A DNA stretch of 64,000 bases from Arthrobacter sp. StoSoilA2 (lineage in GTDB: Bacteria > Actinomycetota > Actinomycetes > Actinomycetales > Micrococcaceae), in contig NZ_AP024643.1 of the NCBI RefSeq assembly GCF_019977195.1, forward strand, positions 1 to 64,000, read 5' to 3'. Below, piece by piece: positions 23,926-32,221 of this stretch. Numbering within the stretch: position 1 is the stretch's first letter; each line of letters begins with the position of its first letter. The translations under genes were made by a program, and so were the position numbers. A model generated the notes under the pieces. The model was not told the origin of the DNA. It did not search any database and saw only the letters and a list, made by a program, of their open reading frames with translations.

Positions 23926-24735
23926 GTGGCGGACCAGCAGACGACGGCGGCTGCCGCCGTGCCGTCCGCCCGCCGGAACCAGGGGAAGCCTCCCCGCGAC
24001 CGGCTCACAGCCTCGGCTGTTATGCGCACTATCAGCCAGGTACTGGGCGAGTTGCTCATTACCGCAGGCATTGTCCTCTTGCTTTTTGTGGGCTGGGAGC
24101 TGTGGTGGACCAACGTGGAGGCCGACGCCAAGCAGACCGAAGCCGTGAAGAGTTTTGCACAGGAATTTGCGGGGCCGGTAACGCCAGCCGCCAGCCAGGC
24201 CACGGACTACGGTCCGCCCGTCGTCGGGACAGCACCTGCCCATGGGAAAACCATCGGGATCATGTACATCCCGCGATTCGGTCCGGACTACACGCGGCCC
24301 ATTATCGAAGGAACAGACCAGGATGTCCTGGACACGCTGGGCCTGGGACACTACGGAAACACCAGCATGCCTGGAGCCCTCGGCAATTTCGCCGTCGCGG
24401 GGCACCGGCAAACACACGGCGCTGTACTGGATAACATCCACACCCTGGTCCCCGGGGACAAGATTTACGTCCAGACGCCAGACGGCTATTACACCTATGT
24501 TTTCCGCAACAACCAGATTGTGTTGCCCAGCCAAACCGACGTCTTGATGCCGGTCCCCACCCAACCCGGAGTCACGCCCCGTGAAAGCATCCTGACCATG
24601 ACCAGTTGCAACCCGCGCTTCGGATCCCAGGAACGCATCATCGCCTACTCCGTCCTTGAGGGTTGGCAACCGGCCTCAGCCGGACCGCCGTCGGAAATAG
24701 CCGCCCAAGTAGCCCAAGCCCAAGGAAAGGGGTAA
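23926..24735 (+). CDS. Class E sortase
   Basis: Sortases join surface proteins to the cell wall or to each other; class E is typical of high-GC actinobacteria and prefers LAXTG-like signals. The 269-residue protein has a cytosolic basic N-terminus, one membrane helix (about 42-66) and an extracellular sortase barrel. The catalytic Cys is C228 in ILTMTSC; the general Arg is in SQERIIAYSV and the His in VAGHRQTHG. Start is GTG 23926 after GAGGAG. No sortase substrate with a C-terminal sorting signal is seen nearby. It faces crgA divergently and is followed at once by the small membrane gene and a glutamine amidotransferase. Confidence 0.92.
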   Translation: MADQQTTAAAAVPSARRNQGKPPRDRLTASAVMRTISQVLGELLITAGIVLLLFVGWELWWTNVEADAKQTEAVKSFAQEFAGPVTPAASQATDYGPPVVGTAPAHGKTIGIMYIPRFGPDYTRPIIEGTDQDVLDTLGLGHYGNTSMPGALGNFAVAGHRQTHGAVLDNIHTLVPGDKIYVQTPDGYYTYVFRNNQIVLPSQTDVLMPVPTQPGVTPRESILTMTSCNPRFGSQERIIAYSVLEGWQPASAGPPSEIAAQVAQAQGKG

Positions 24736-24738
24736 CGG

Positions 24739-24909
24739 ATGTACGCCTGGATCTTTCGGAATTTGCCCGGCCCCTTGTGGGTGCGGATACTGACATCGGT
24801 GGCGCTTGTGGCCGTAGCCCTCGTCCTGATGGTGGAATTCCTCTTCCCGTGGTTCTCCCAATTCACTTCTTTGACCGACTCAACGATTGGTTTAGTGCAG
24901 CAGCCATGA
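24739..24909 (+). CDS. Small single-helix membrane protein
   Basis: A 56-residue gene starts 3 bp after the sortase stop and ends in an ATGA overlap with the amidotransferase gene. The protein begins MYAWIFRNLPGPLWVR, has one transmembrane helix (about 16-40) and a short external tail ending TDSTIGLVQQP. I do not recognise a named family. Tight packing on both sides and a full reading frame support it as real. It could be an accessory of the sortase, but nothing shows that directly. Confidence 0.75.
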   Translation: MYAWIFRNLPGPLWVRILTSVALVAVALVLMVEFLFPWFSQFTSLTDSTIGLVQQP

Positions 24910-25547
24910 GCTCAACAAAAATCCTCGTCGTGGACAACTACGACAGCTTCGTTTACACCCTGGTGGGCTACCTGCAGGAACTGGGCGCAGAGACAACCGT
25001 GGTCCGAAATGACGACGTGACACTCGCAGAAGCCAAGGAGCTTGCCGCTGCCCGTGATGGAGTCCTTATCTCTCCCGGTCCAGGAACGCCGGCAGAAGCC
25101 GGTGTTTGCATCGACCTCATCAAGTGGTGCGGCGAGGCCGCCAAGCCTATGTTCGGAGTGTGCCTTGGCCACCAGGCCCTTGCCGAAGCCTATGGGGGCG
25201 TTGTCACCCACGCTCCTGAGCTCATGCACGGGAAAACTTCGCCGGTGCAGCACGAAGGCAAGAGTGTCTTTGTCGGGCTTCCGTCGCCCGTAACGGCCAC
25301 GCGCTACCACTCACTCGCCGCGGTTCGCGACTCGATCCCCGACGTCCTGGAGATCACGGCCGAGACCACGAACGGTGTGGTCATGGGCCTGCAGCACAAG
25401 ACCGCTCCCCTCTGCGGTGTGCAGTTCCACCCGGAATCAGTCCTCACCGAAGGCGGCTACCAGATGCTGGGCAACTGGCTGGAGTCCCTCGGCATGACCG
25501 GAGCTGCCGAACGTGCTTCGAAGCTGAGTCCGCTGATCCAGCACTGA
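24906..25547 (+). CDS. trpG: Aminodeoxychorismate/anthranilate synthase glutamine amidotransferase
   Basis: A 213-residue class I glutamine amidotransferase that supplies ammonia to a chorismate-using partner for anthranilate (tryptophan) or aminodeoxychorismate (folate) synthesis. The N-terminus ILVVDNYDSFVYTLVGYL, the oxyanion strand SPGPGTP, the nucleophile Cys in FGVCLGHQ and the His-Glu pair in VQFHPES are all present. The frame runs on upstream, but ATG 24906 overlaps the small membrane gene stop and gives the family N-terminus. No chorismate-binding partner lies in the window, so pabA is an equally good name. The trpG-pknB neighbourhood is conserved in actinobacteria. Confidence 0.9.
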   Translation: MSSTKILVVDNYDSFVYTLVGYLQELGAETTVVRNDDVTLAEAKELAAARDGVLISPGPGTPAEAGVCIDLIKWCGEAAKPMFGVCLGHQALAEAYGGVVTHAPELMHGKTSPVQHEGKSVFVGLPSPVTATRYHSLAAVRDSIPDVLEITAETTNGVVMGLQHKTAPLCGVQFHPESVLTEGGYQMLGNWLESLGMTGAAERASKLSPLIQH

Positions 25548-25578
25548 CTTGTAGCGGCAGCTGAGGGGACGTGACCCG

Positions 25579-27480
25579 TTAGTCCTTCTTAGTGGGGGTC
25601 GGCTTGGGGTTGGAGGTATCTGTGGGCGTGGGTGGGGGCGTCGGAACCGGGGCCTTGGCTACCGTTACCGTCACTGTCTTGCCCTGATCCACTTCAGTAT
25701 TGAAGGTTTCGCTTTGTGCCGTGACCTTGCCGGGGGTCACCTGGGAATTTTCCTGCTCCACCACGGCCATGACGAGGCCGTTCTCCTTCAGCAGCGCTTC
25801 GGCTTCCGACTGGGCAAGACCGATCAGTTGGGGCATCAGCACTTTGCCGGACGACACCTGCAGCTCAACGTTGGAAGCTGCGGCTATGGGCGCCCCGGGG
25901 GCGGGACCCGTGGTGATCACGAGTCCGATGGGAACCGTGGGGCTGTGCGTCCGCACGCTGGAGATGTTGCCCGTGATTCCCAGGCGCCGAAGGGTGTCGC
26001 GGGCGTCTGACTCGGTGCGGCCCACAATGTCGGCAGGGATAGTTACCGAGCTGGGACCGCTGGAGATGTTGAGGATGACCTCGGCGTTCTGTTCAAGCAT
26101 GGAGCCAGCACTGGGTGAGGTGCCGATCGCCATGTCCTTGGCAACCTTGTCACTGGCCACGCGGGCAGTTTTGGGGACCAGCTTTGCGGAGTAGAGCTCT
26201 TGCAGCGCCTGGGACTCCGACATGTTGGTCACCGAGGGAACCGCCACCTTGGCCGGTGCCGCGGGGGGCGCGTTAACCAGGCTGTAGATCCAGAATCCGG
26301 CGCCTGCGAGAACAAGGATAGTGAAGATTGCCAGCGTCGCCGCCCAAGTGCGACGGCGGGACTTCTGGTGGGAGGTCCGCTCACGTTCGGGTGGGAGGTC
26401 CAAGGGAAGCGCTTCGTCCAGCGGTTCCTCAATGGGGTCCTGGGTCACGCCGTTGTAGTGCTCGACGTCAAGGAATCCAACGGCCGTGGCGCTCAAGAGC
26501 TGCGTTTCCGGGTCTTCGGACGAAATGAGGTCGTTGGGGTCGGTGGGTGCCTCGCTGGCGGGAAGCACGGGAACGGCGATGCCATTGCTCGCGGCCCTGA
26601 GTGCCCGCCGGAAGGCAGCCGCATCCTGGAATCGGTCCGACCGGCTCTTTTGCAGGGCCTTGGCAAGCACGGAATCCAAAGCCTCGGAAACCTCGGGGTT
26701 ATGGACGCTGGGGAGGTCGGGCGTCTCCCGGACGTGCTGGTAGGCCACTGAAACCGGGCTGTCGCCTACGAATGGTGGCCGGCTGGTAAGCAGTTCGTAC
26801 AGAAGGCAGCCCGCAGAGTAGAGATCGCTGCGGGCATCAACGGTCTCTCCCCGTGCTTGTTCGGGGGAAAGGTATTGTGCCGTTCCCACTACAGCCTGCG
26901 TCTGCGTCATGGTGGCAGCGGAGTCAGCCATGGCCCGGGCAATGCCAAAGTCCATGACCTTGACGTCCCCGGTATCCGCACAGACCATGACGTTGGCGGG
27001 TTTGATATCGCGGTGCACAATGCCCGCCCGATGGCTGTATTCCAGCGCCGCGAGGACGCCAAGGGTGTAGCCGATGGAGTCTTCAACACCGAGTTCGTGC
27101 GCTTTGATCATGTCCCGCAGCGTCCGTCCTGCGACGAACTCCATCACGATGTACGGGACACGCACGTCCTCACCCGGTCCGCCCGGGACAGAGTACTCGC
27201 CGGTATCGAAGATGGCCACGATGGAAGGGTGGTTCAGTGCTGCGACAGCCTGGGCCTCGCGTTTGAAGCGGGCCTGGAACTGGGGATCGCGGGCGAGGTC
27301 GGCACGCAGGACTTTGACTGCAATGGTGCGTCCCAGGAGCGTATCCGACCCACGGTAGACGTCTGCCATGCCGCCACGGCCGATAAGGTCACCGAGTTCG
27401 TAGCGACCATTGAGGATGCGCTGCGAAGAGACAGGTGTACTCTCCTCTCGGTGCGCTGGACCGGGCCGTGGCGTAGACAT
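25579..27480 (-). CDS. pknB: PASTA-domain serine/threonine kinase PknB
   Basis: A 633-residue transmembrane kinase that senses cell-wall fragments and phosphorylates division and wall-synthesis proteins. Kinase domain about 27-290: glycine loop IGRGGMADVY, Lys56 in IAVKVL, catalytic HRDIKPAN (D158), DFGIARAM. A juxtamembrane region precedes one transmembrane helix (about 380-402). Outside are three PASTA repeats (VPSVTNMSESQAL, IPADIVGRTESDA, MPQLIGLAQSEAE) and a Pro/Thr-rich tail. It is the last gene of the fhaA-to-pknB operon, 9 bp after pknA. It converges with trpG at 31 bp. Confidence 0.96.
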   Translation of the reverse strand: MSTPRPGPAHREESTPVSSQRILNGRYELGDLIGRGGMADVYRGSDTLLGRTIAVKVLRADLARDPQFQARFKREAQAVAALNHPSIVAIFDTGEYSVPGGPGEDVRVPYIVMEFVAGRTLRDMIKAHELGVEDSIGYTLGVLAALEYSHRAGIVHRDIKPANVMVCADTGDVKVMDFGIARAMADSAATMTQTQAVVGTAQYLSPEQARGETVDARSDLYSAGCLLYELLTSRPPFVGDSPVSVAYQHVRETPDLPSVHNPEVSEALDSVLAKALQKSRSDRFQDAAAFRRALRAASNGIAVPVLPASEAPTDPNDLISSEDPETQLLSATAVGFLDVEHYNGVTQDPIEEPLDEALPLDLPPERERTSHQKSRRRTWAATLAIFTILVLAGAGFWIYSLVNAPPAAPAKVAVPSVTNMSESQALQELYSAKLVPKTARVASDKVAKDMAIGTSPSAGSMLEQNAEVILNISSGPSSVTIPADIVGRTESDARDTLRRLGITGNISSVRTHSPTVPIGLVITTGPAPGAPIAAASNVELQVSSGKVLMPQLIGLAQSEAEALLKENGLVMAVVEQENSQVTPGKVTAQSETFNTEVDQGKTVTVTVAKAPVPTPPPTPTDTSNPKPTPTKKD

Positions 27481-27489
27481 GGCGGCTAC

Positions 27490-29340
27490 TTAGTTGCTCG
27501 GGCTGCCGGAGCCGCTGGGGCTGGCGCTCGGGGACGTCGGATTGCTCGGTACAAGCGACTTGGACAGGTGGTATGTGACTACCGAACCAGCCGCAACCTT
27601 TGTTCCAGGGGCCGGCTCGGACCGTACGAAGGTGCCTGGTTTCTGGCCGACGGCGCCATTGACGGGATCGCCCGGGACCCACCGCAGGTTCGCTGCTTCG
27701 ATCAGTCCCCGCACCTCTTCCTCGCTGAGGCCGACCCCGATGCTGGGCACGGACACCATTTCCGGACCCTTGGAGTACTGGACAGTGATAACTTCCCCTG
27801 GATCCACGGGACCCGTGGGGTTAAGGTCAGTTACCGTGCCGGCGGGGGCAGTGTTGAACACTTCCTGCCCGTTGACCTGCAGGCCCAATCCAACAAGCTG
27901 GCTGCGGACAGTCTCAAACGGTTGTCCAAGATACTCCTCAGGGATCAGGTTGATCTTCTGGGGGGTGGACTGCGTCGGTGTCGGGGAGGGGGCCTGGGAC
28001 GTCTGCGTTGGTGTGGCCGATTGCGACGTTGGACTTGCGCTCCGGCTTGCGCTTGCAGAGGTGGACTCGCCCGGACCGGGATTCGGGGAGAAGAAGCCCG
28101 ACTGTGAAATCAGGAAACCAACCAGTGCGAAGAGCACCAGCAGGATCAGGGCAACGAGTGGCCAGGTCCAGGGGCTGCGCTTCTTACGCTCAGGCTCGAC
28201 GTCGTCGTAGTTGTCATCATCGCTGTAGATGACTTCTTCTTCGTCGTTCAGCTGCCGCTCTGCCTCCAGCGCATTCGCCCGCGCCAAATGGTTGTCCGCG
28301 GAAGCGCCGGCGGCTCCAACAGCCGCACCGGCTGCACCTCCAACGGCGGCGGTTGCGCCGAGCACCGGAAGTGCGGAAGTCGACGTCGTGGAATGCTCCT
28401 TGCCAAACGGCGAGGTAACGACGCCGGTGGGGGCCGTAGCAGTATTGACCGGTGCCGTGATGGGTCCGGTAGCGGCTTCGAAGAGGAGCATACCCGGCAC
28501 CGCGGCGTGGGCAGTGGTGATATCGCCGTTGCGGATAGCCTCGGCGGCCTCCGCCAGCTTGATGGCGTTGGCTGGACGGTTCTTTGGATCCTTGGCGAGC
28601 ATCGACATCAGGAGGGCACGCACCGGCGTGGGCAGCGTCTCCGGAAGTGGTGGCGGAGCGTCGTTAACCTGTGCAAGGGCAATGGCGATCTGGGATTCAC
28701 CGGAGAACGGACGGTGGCCGGTGAGGCATTCGTAGCCAATGACGCCCAGCGAGTAGATGTCAGACGAGCCGGTGGCAGTTTGTCCTGTTGCCTGCTCGGG
28801 AGCAAGGTACTGGGCGGTGCCCATGACCTGGCCGGTCTGGGTCAGCGGCACCTGGTCAGCCAGGCGGGCGATACCGAAGTCGGTGACCTTGACGCGGTTG
28901 TCCGGCGTGATCAGGAGGTTGCCCGGTTTGATGTCGCGGTGGACCAGGCCCTGGGCATGTGCCACTGCCAGTGCGCGCGCCGTCTGGGAGATGATCGAAA
29001 GGGTCATGTCAGGTGACAGGACCTGCTCGCGCTCAAGGATGCCGCTCAACGGGTGGCCGGGCACCAGTTCCATGACGAGGTACGCCGAGCCGGCTTCTTC
29101 GCCGTAATCGAAGACGTTGGCAATACCCACGTGGTTAAGGAGTGCTGTGTGGCGGGCTTCGGCGCGGAAGCGCTGGAGGAAGCCGGGGTCCCCGGTGTAT
29201 TCCTCCTTGAGCACCTTGATGGCAACGATCCTGCCCAGGATCTGGTCCTTGGCCTTCCAGACCTCGCCCATGCCGCCAATCGCAATGCGACTGGTCAGCT
29301 GGAACCTGCCGCCGAGTGTGATTCCCGAAGTAGGTCTCAC
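27490..29340 (-). CDS. pknA: Serine/threonine kinase PknA-like, with PASTA domains
   Basis: A 616-residue transmembrane kinase in the PknA position of the operon. Kinase domain about 13-270: IAIGGMGEVWKA loop, Lys42 in VAIKVLKEE, HRDIKPGNLL (D136), DFGIAR. A long Ala/acidic cytosolic linker (about 290-395) leads to one transmembrane helix near 400-420. Outside is a Ser/Thr/Pro-rich stretch and two PASTA repeats (LIPEEYLGQPFETV and VPSIGVGLSEEEV). Mycobacterial PknA lacks PASTA domains, so this is an extended form. It overlaps pbpA by 4 bp and is followed by pknB. Confidence 0.94.
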   Translation of the reverse strand: MRPTSGITLGGRFQLTSRIAIGGMGEVWKAKDQILGRIVAIKVLKEEYTGDPGFLQRFRAEARHTALLNHVGIANVFDYGEEAGSAYLVMELVPGHPLSGILEREQVLSPDMTLSIISQTARALAVAHAQGLVHRDIKPGNLLITPDNRVKVTDFGIARLADQVPLTQTGQVMGTAQYLAPEQATGQTATGSSDIYSLGVIGYECLTGHRPFSGESQIAIALAQVNDAPPPLPETLPTPVRALLMSMLAKDPKNRPANAIKLAEAAEAIRNGDITTAHAAVPGMLLFEAATGPITAPVNTATAPTGVVTSPFGKEHSTTSTSALPVLGATAAVGGAAGAAVGAAGASADNHLARANALEAERQLNDEEEVIYSDDDNYDDVEPERKKRSPWTWPLVALILLVLFALVGFLISQSGFFSPNPGPGESTSASASRSASPTSQSATPTQTSQAPSPTPTQSTPQKINLIPEEYLGQPFETVRSQLVGLGLQVNGQEVFNTAPAGTVTDLNPTGPVDPGEVITVQYSKGPEMVSVPSIGVGLSEEEVRGLIEAANLRWVPGDPVNGAVGQKPGTFVRSEPAPGTKVAAGSVVTYHLSKSLVPSNPTSPSASPSGSGSPSN

Positions 29341-30794
29341 TTATTCAACACCGCCTCAAAAATCTTCTTTGCGTTCGGACTGGTTAGCTTGGCGCCTGTG
29401 AGCACATCCACACCTTCCATGACGATGGTGACGGCCACTTGCGGATCGTTCGCCGGGGCGAACCCGGTGAACCAAGAGTTGTTCAAACCTGAATCGCCGA
29501 GCTCGGCGGTACCCGTCTTACCGGCTACCTGGACCCCCGGGACAGCAGCGCCGCTGGCGATGCCGTTGGAGACCGCGCTGCTCATCCACTGGGTGATCTG
29601 GTTCGCGATGGGTTGGGTCGTGCTGGTGCGCAGGGCCTCTGGCTTGAACTCGCTGATCACCCGGAGGTCGGGCGCACGGACTGTCTTGACCAGGTTGGGC
29701 TTCATCTGCACACCACCGTTGGCAATTGCCGCAGTCATCAGGTTGATCTGGAGCGGGGTTGCCTTGACGTCGCGCTGCCCCACTGAGGACTGGGCAAGCT
29801 GGGCCTGGTCCAGGTCCTTCGGGAAGACGCTGATGGCCTGCTGGAGCTTGAGCTGCTCGCCGAAGGTGTCCCCGAAGCCGAACTTCTCTGCCTGATCCCG
29901 GATGGCGTCCTGGCCCAGGTCCAGCGCGATGCTCGCAAAGGGAGTGTTGCATGACTGTTCCAGGGCGAAAGAGAACGTTGCCGTTTCGCGGACGTTGCAG
30001 TTGCCGCCGGCGTAGTTGGGCAGGCTCGCACTGGATCCAGGCAAGGGCAGGCTGCTGGGGTTCGGCAGTTCGCTGTCCTTGTTGTACTTGCCGGAATTCA
30101 GGGCGGCCGCAGTGTCCACGAGCTTGAACACCGAGCCCGGGGACAACAAGTTACCCGTAGGCCCGCTGAGGTTCTGGTTCAAGTTGATGCCGGGAATCTT
30201 GTTCAGCTCGGCGTAGTTGGCCGCTGCGGCAGCGGTGTCGTGTGTAGCAATCAGGTTGGGGTCGTAGGACGGCTTGGAAACCATGGCAAGGATGGCGCCG
30301 GTTTTCGGGTTGGTCACAACGATCGAGCCACGCTGGCCCTCGGGGATGAGGTCGTAGGCAAGCTGCTGGATGGCGGGATCGAGCGTGAGTTCCACAGAGG
30401 CGCCCTTGGGCTCATTGCCAAGGAACATCTGGCTGACGCGGTCCAGGAACAGTTGGTCGGAGTTGCCGGCCAACTGGTCGCTGAGGGACTGTTCGAGCCC
30501 GGTGGAACCAAATCCCCTGGAGAAGTATCCCGTGATGCCCGCATAAAGTTCCGGCTGGGTGTACTTGCGTTGGAACGCGCAGGACTCGTTACCCGGAACG
30601 GACTCTGCAATCGGTTTACCGGCGACGATGATCGCCCCGCGGTCGTTGCAGAATGTTGCCAGGATTGCCCGCTGATTCCATGGATTGGCGTTGAGATCGT
30701 CAGCGCCAATGACCTGGACATAGCTGATGGCGCCGAAAATCAAGGCGAACATGGCGACGGCAGCCATCCACGAACTTCTAATTGCCTGGTTCAT
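29337..30794 (-). CDS. pbpA: Class B penicillin-binding protein PbpA
   Basis: A peptidoglycan transpeptidase that crosslinks the wall in partnership with the neighbouring SEDS glycosyltransferase. The 485-residue protein has one N-terminal transmembrane helix (about 8-28), a dimerisation domain and a transpeptidase domain with S221-x-x-K224 (SVFK), S281-C-N and K426-T-G-T. All catalytic motifs are intact. It overlaps the rodA/ftsW gene upstream and pknA downstream by 4 bp each, so the four genes are tightly coupled. Division versus elongation role is not decided by sequence; mycobacterial PbpA acts in septation. Confidence 0.95.
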   Translation of the reverse strand: MNQAIRSSWMAAVAMFALIFGAISYVQVIGADDLNANPWNQRAILATFCNDRGAIIVAGKPIAESVPGNESCAFQRKYTQPELYAGITGYFSRGFGSTGLEQSLSDQLAGNSDQLFLDRVSQMFLGNEPKGASVELTLDPAIQQLAYDLIPEGQRGSIVVTNPKTGAILAMVSKPSYDPNLIATHDTAAAAANYAELNKIPGINLNQNLSGPTGNLLSPGSVFKLVDTAAALNSGKYNKDSELPNPSSLPLPGSSASLPNYAGGNCNVRETATFSFALEQSCNTPFASIALDLGQDAIRDQAEKFGFGDTFGEQLKLQQAISVFPKDLDQAQLAQSSVGQRDVKATPLQINLMTAAIANGGVQMKPNLVKTVRAPDLRVISEFKPEALRTSTTQPIANQITQWMSSAVSNGIASGAAVPGVQVAGKTGTAELGDSGLNNSWFTGFAPANDPQVAVTIVMEGVDVLTGAKLTSPNAKKIFEAVLNK

Positions 30795-32221
30795 GGATGC
30801 TTCACCGCTTCCGTGGGCGCGCCCGGCGTGGGTACGGAAGCTGACTTGCGGGCGGCCGGGTTGGTGCTGCTTGCAGGAGGTTTATTCACCATCGGAGTGG
30901 TATCTATGGGCCCGCGGGCCGTGTTGGAGATCATGAGCAGGAGGCCGACGATTATCCAGTTGGCCAGGAGGGAGGATCCACCGGCGGCCAGGAATGGCGT
31001 GGTGAGGCCGGTCAGCGGAATAAGTCTGGTGACGCCGCCGATGACCACGAAGCACTGGAGCGCGATTGCGAAGGAGAGCCCGCACGCCAGCAACTTGCCG
31101 AACGCATCCCGGGTGCCGAGTGCGGCGCGGAAACCGCGGGTAAAAAGCAACAGGTAGAGCATCACGACAGCGAACAGGCCGATGAGGCCGAGTTCTTCGC
31201 CAATGAGTGCCACGATCATGTCGCTGTTGGCGAAGGGCACCAGGTCCGGCCGGCCTTGGCCAAGGCCTGTGCCCACAAGGCCGCCGTCAGCCATGCCGAA
31301 CAGGCCTTGGACGATCTGCCCGCTGCCACCGGGTGACCTGCCAAAGACTTCGGGAGTGAACGCGTTGATCCAGCTATCGATCCTGAAGGCAACGTGCGAG
31401 AAGATCCTGGAAGCAATGAATCCGCCCCCAAGTATCAGGGCAAGGCCGATCACCACCCATGAGATGCGGCTCGTAGCGACGTAGATCATCACAATGAAGA
31501 GGCCGAAGAACAGGACTGACGATCCGAGGTCGCGCTGGAATACGAGGACGCCAATGCTCACCAACCAGGCAGTGATCATGGGACCCAGGTCCTTGAACCG
31601 CGGGAACTGCATGGGGCCGATTTTGCGTCCGGCCAGCAGGATGAGGTCCCGGTTGGAGGATAGATACCCGGCGAAGAATATTGCCAGGGTGATCTTGGCA
31701 ATTTCGCCTGGCTGGAACGTCATCGGGCCGATCCTGATCCACACGCTCGCACCCAGTACTTCACCGGCAGAGATGCCCGGAACGAGCGGCAAAATCAGAA
31801 GGAAAGCACTCGCTGCCAAGGAAATGTAGGTAAACCGGCGCAAGATGCGGTGGTCCTTGAGGAACCAAATCACAGCGATGGATACCGCCATGGCAATGAG
31901 CGTCCAACGGAGCTGGTTATTACCGGTATCGTCCCCTGGACCGTCCATGCGGTGGATCAAAGCGAGTCCGAGCCCGTTGAGGGCAACAACGATCGGAAGT
32001 ATTACTGGATCGGCATACTTAGCGCGTAACCTCAGGACTACGTGGAAGGCAAAGGCAGCGACAGCAAGCAGGCTTGATTGGAACCAGAAGTCGCTGTCGA
32101 GTCCACTTTCGGAATTGATGCTCACCAGAGCACTGGCGCCGATGCCAACGGCAAGCGCAAGCACGATAAGCACCAGCTCAACATTGCGGCGCGGTTTGGC
32201 CGCGGTCTCAGTCTGGATCAT
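30791..32221 (-). CDS. rodA: SEDS peptidoglycan glycosyltransferase (FtsW/RodA family)
   Basis: SEDS proteins polymerise lipid II into glycan strands. The 476-residue protein has about ten to twelve transmembrane helices and the family signature regions: MTFQPGEIAKI, FLQRDLGSSVLF-type FQRDLGSSVLFFG, and GLTTPFLAAGGSSLLANW near the C-terminus. The catalytic-type Asp lies in the fourth extracellular region (RIDSWINAFTPEV follows the Gly-rich loop). It is paired with PbpA, as usual for a SEDS-PBP unit. It overlaps pstP by 4 bp. The name RodA is used in this operon in Mycobacterium; FtsW is equally supportable. Confidence 0.93.
   Translation of the reverse strand: MIQTETAAKPRRNVELVLIVLALAVGIGASALVSINSESGLDSDFWFQSSLLAVAAFAFHVVLRLRAKYADPVILPIVVALNGLGLALIHRMDGPGDDTGNNQLRWTLIAMAVSIAVIWFLKDHRILRRFTYISLAASAFLLILPLVPGISAGEVLGASVWIRIGPMTFQPGEIAKITLAIFFAGYLSSNRDLILLAGRKIGPMQFPRFKDLGPMITAWLVSIGVLVFQRDLGSSVLFFGLFIVMIYVATSRISWVVIGLALILGGGFIASRIFSHVAFRIDSWINAFTPEVFGRSPGGSGQIVQGLFGMADGGLVGTGLGQGRPDLVPFANSDMIVALIGEELGLIGLFAVVMLYLLLFTRGFRAALGTRDAFGKLLACGLSFAIALQCFVVIGGVTRLIPLTGLTTPFLAAGGSSLLANWIIVGLLLMISNTARGPIDTTPMVNKPPASSTNPAARKSASVPTPGAPTEAVKHP

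Noticed and set aside
26857..28107. Open frame of 416 codons antisense to pknB and pknA
   Set aside because: It is opposite conserved kinase domains; no family features.
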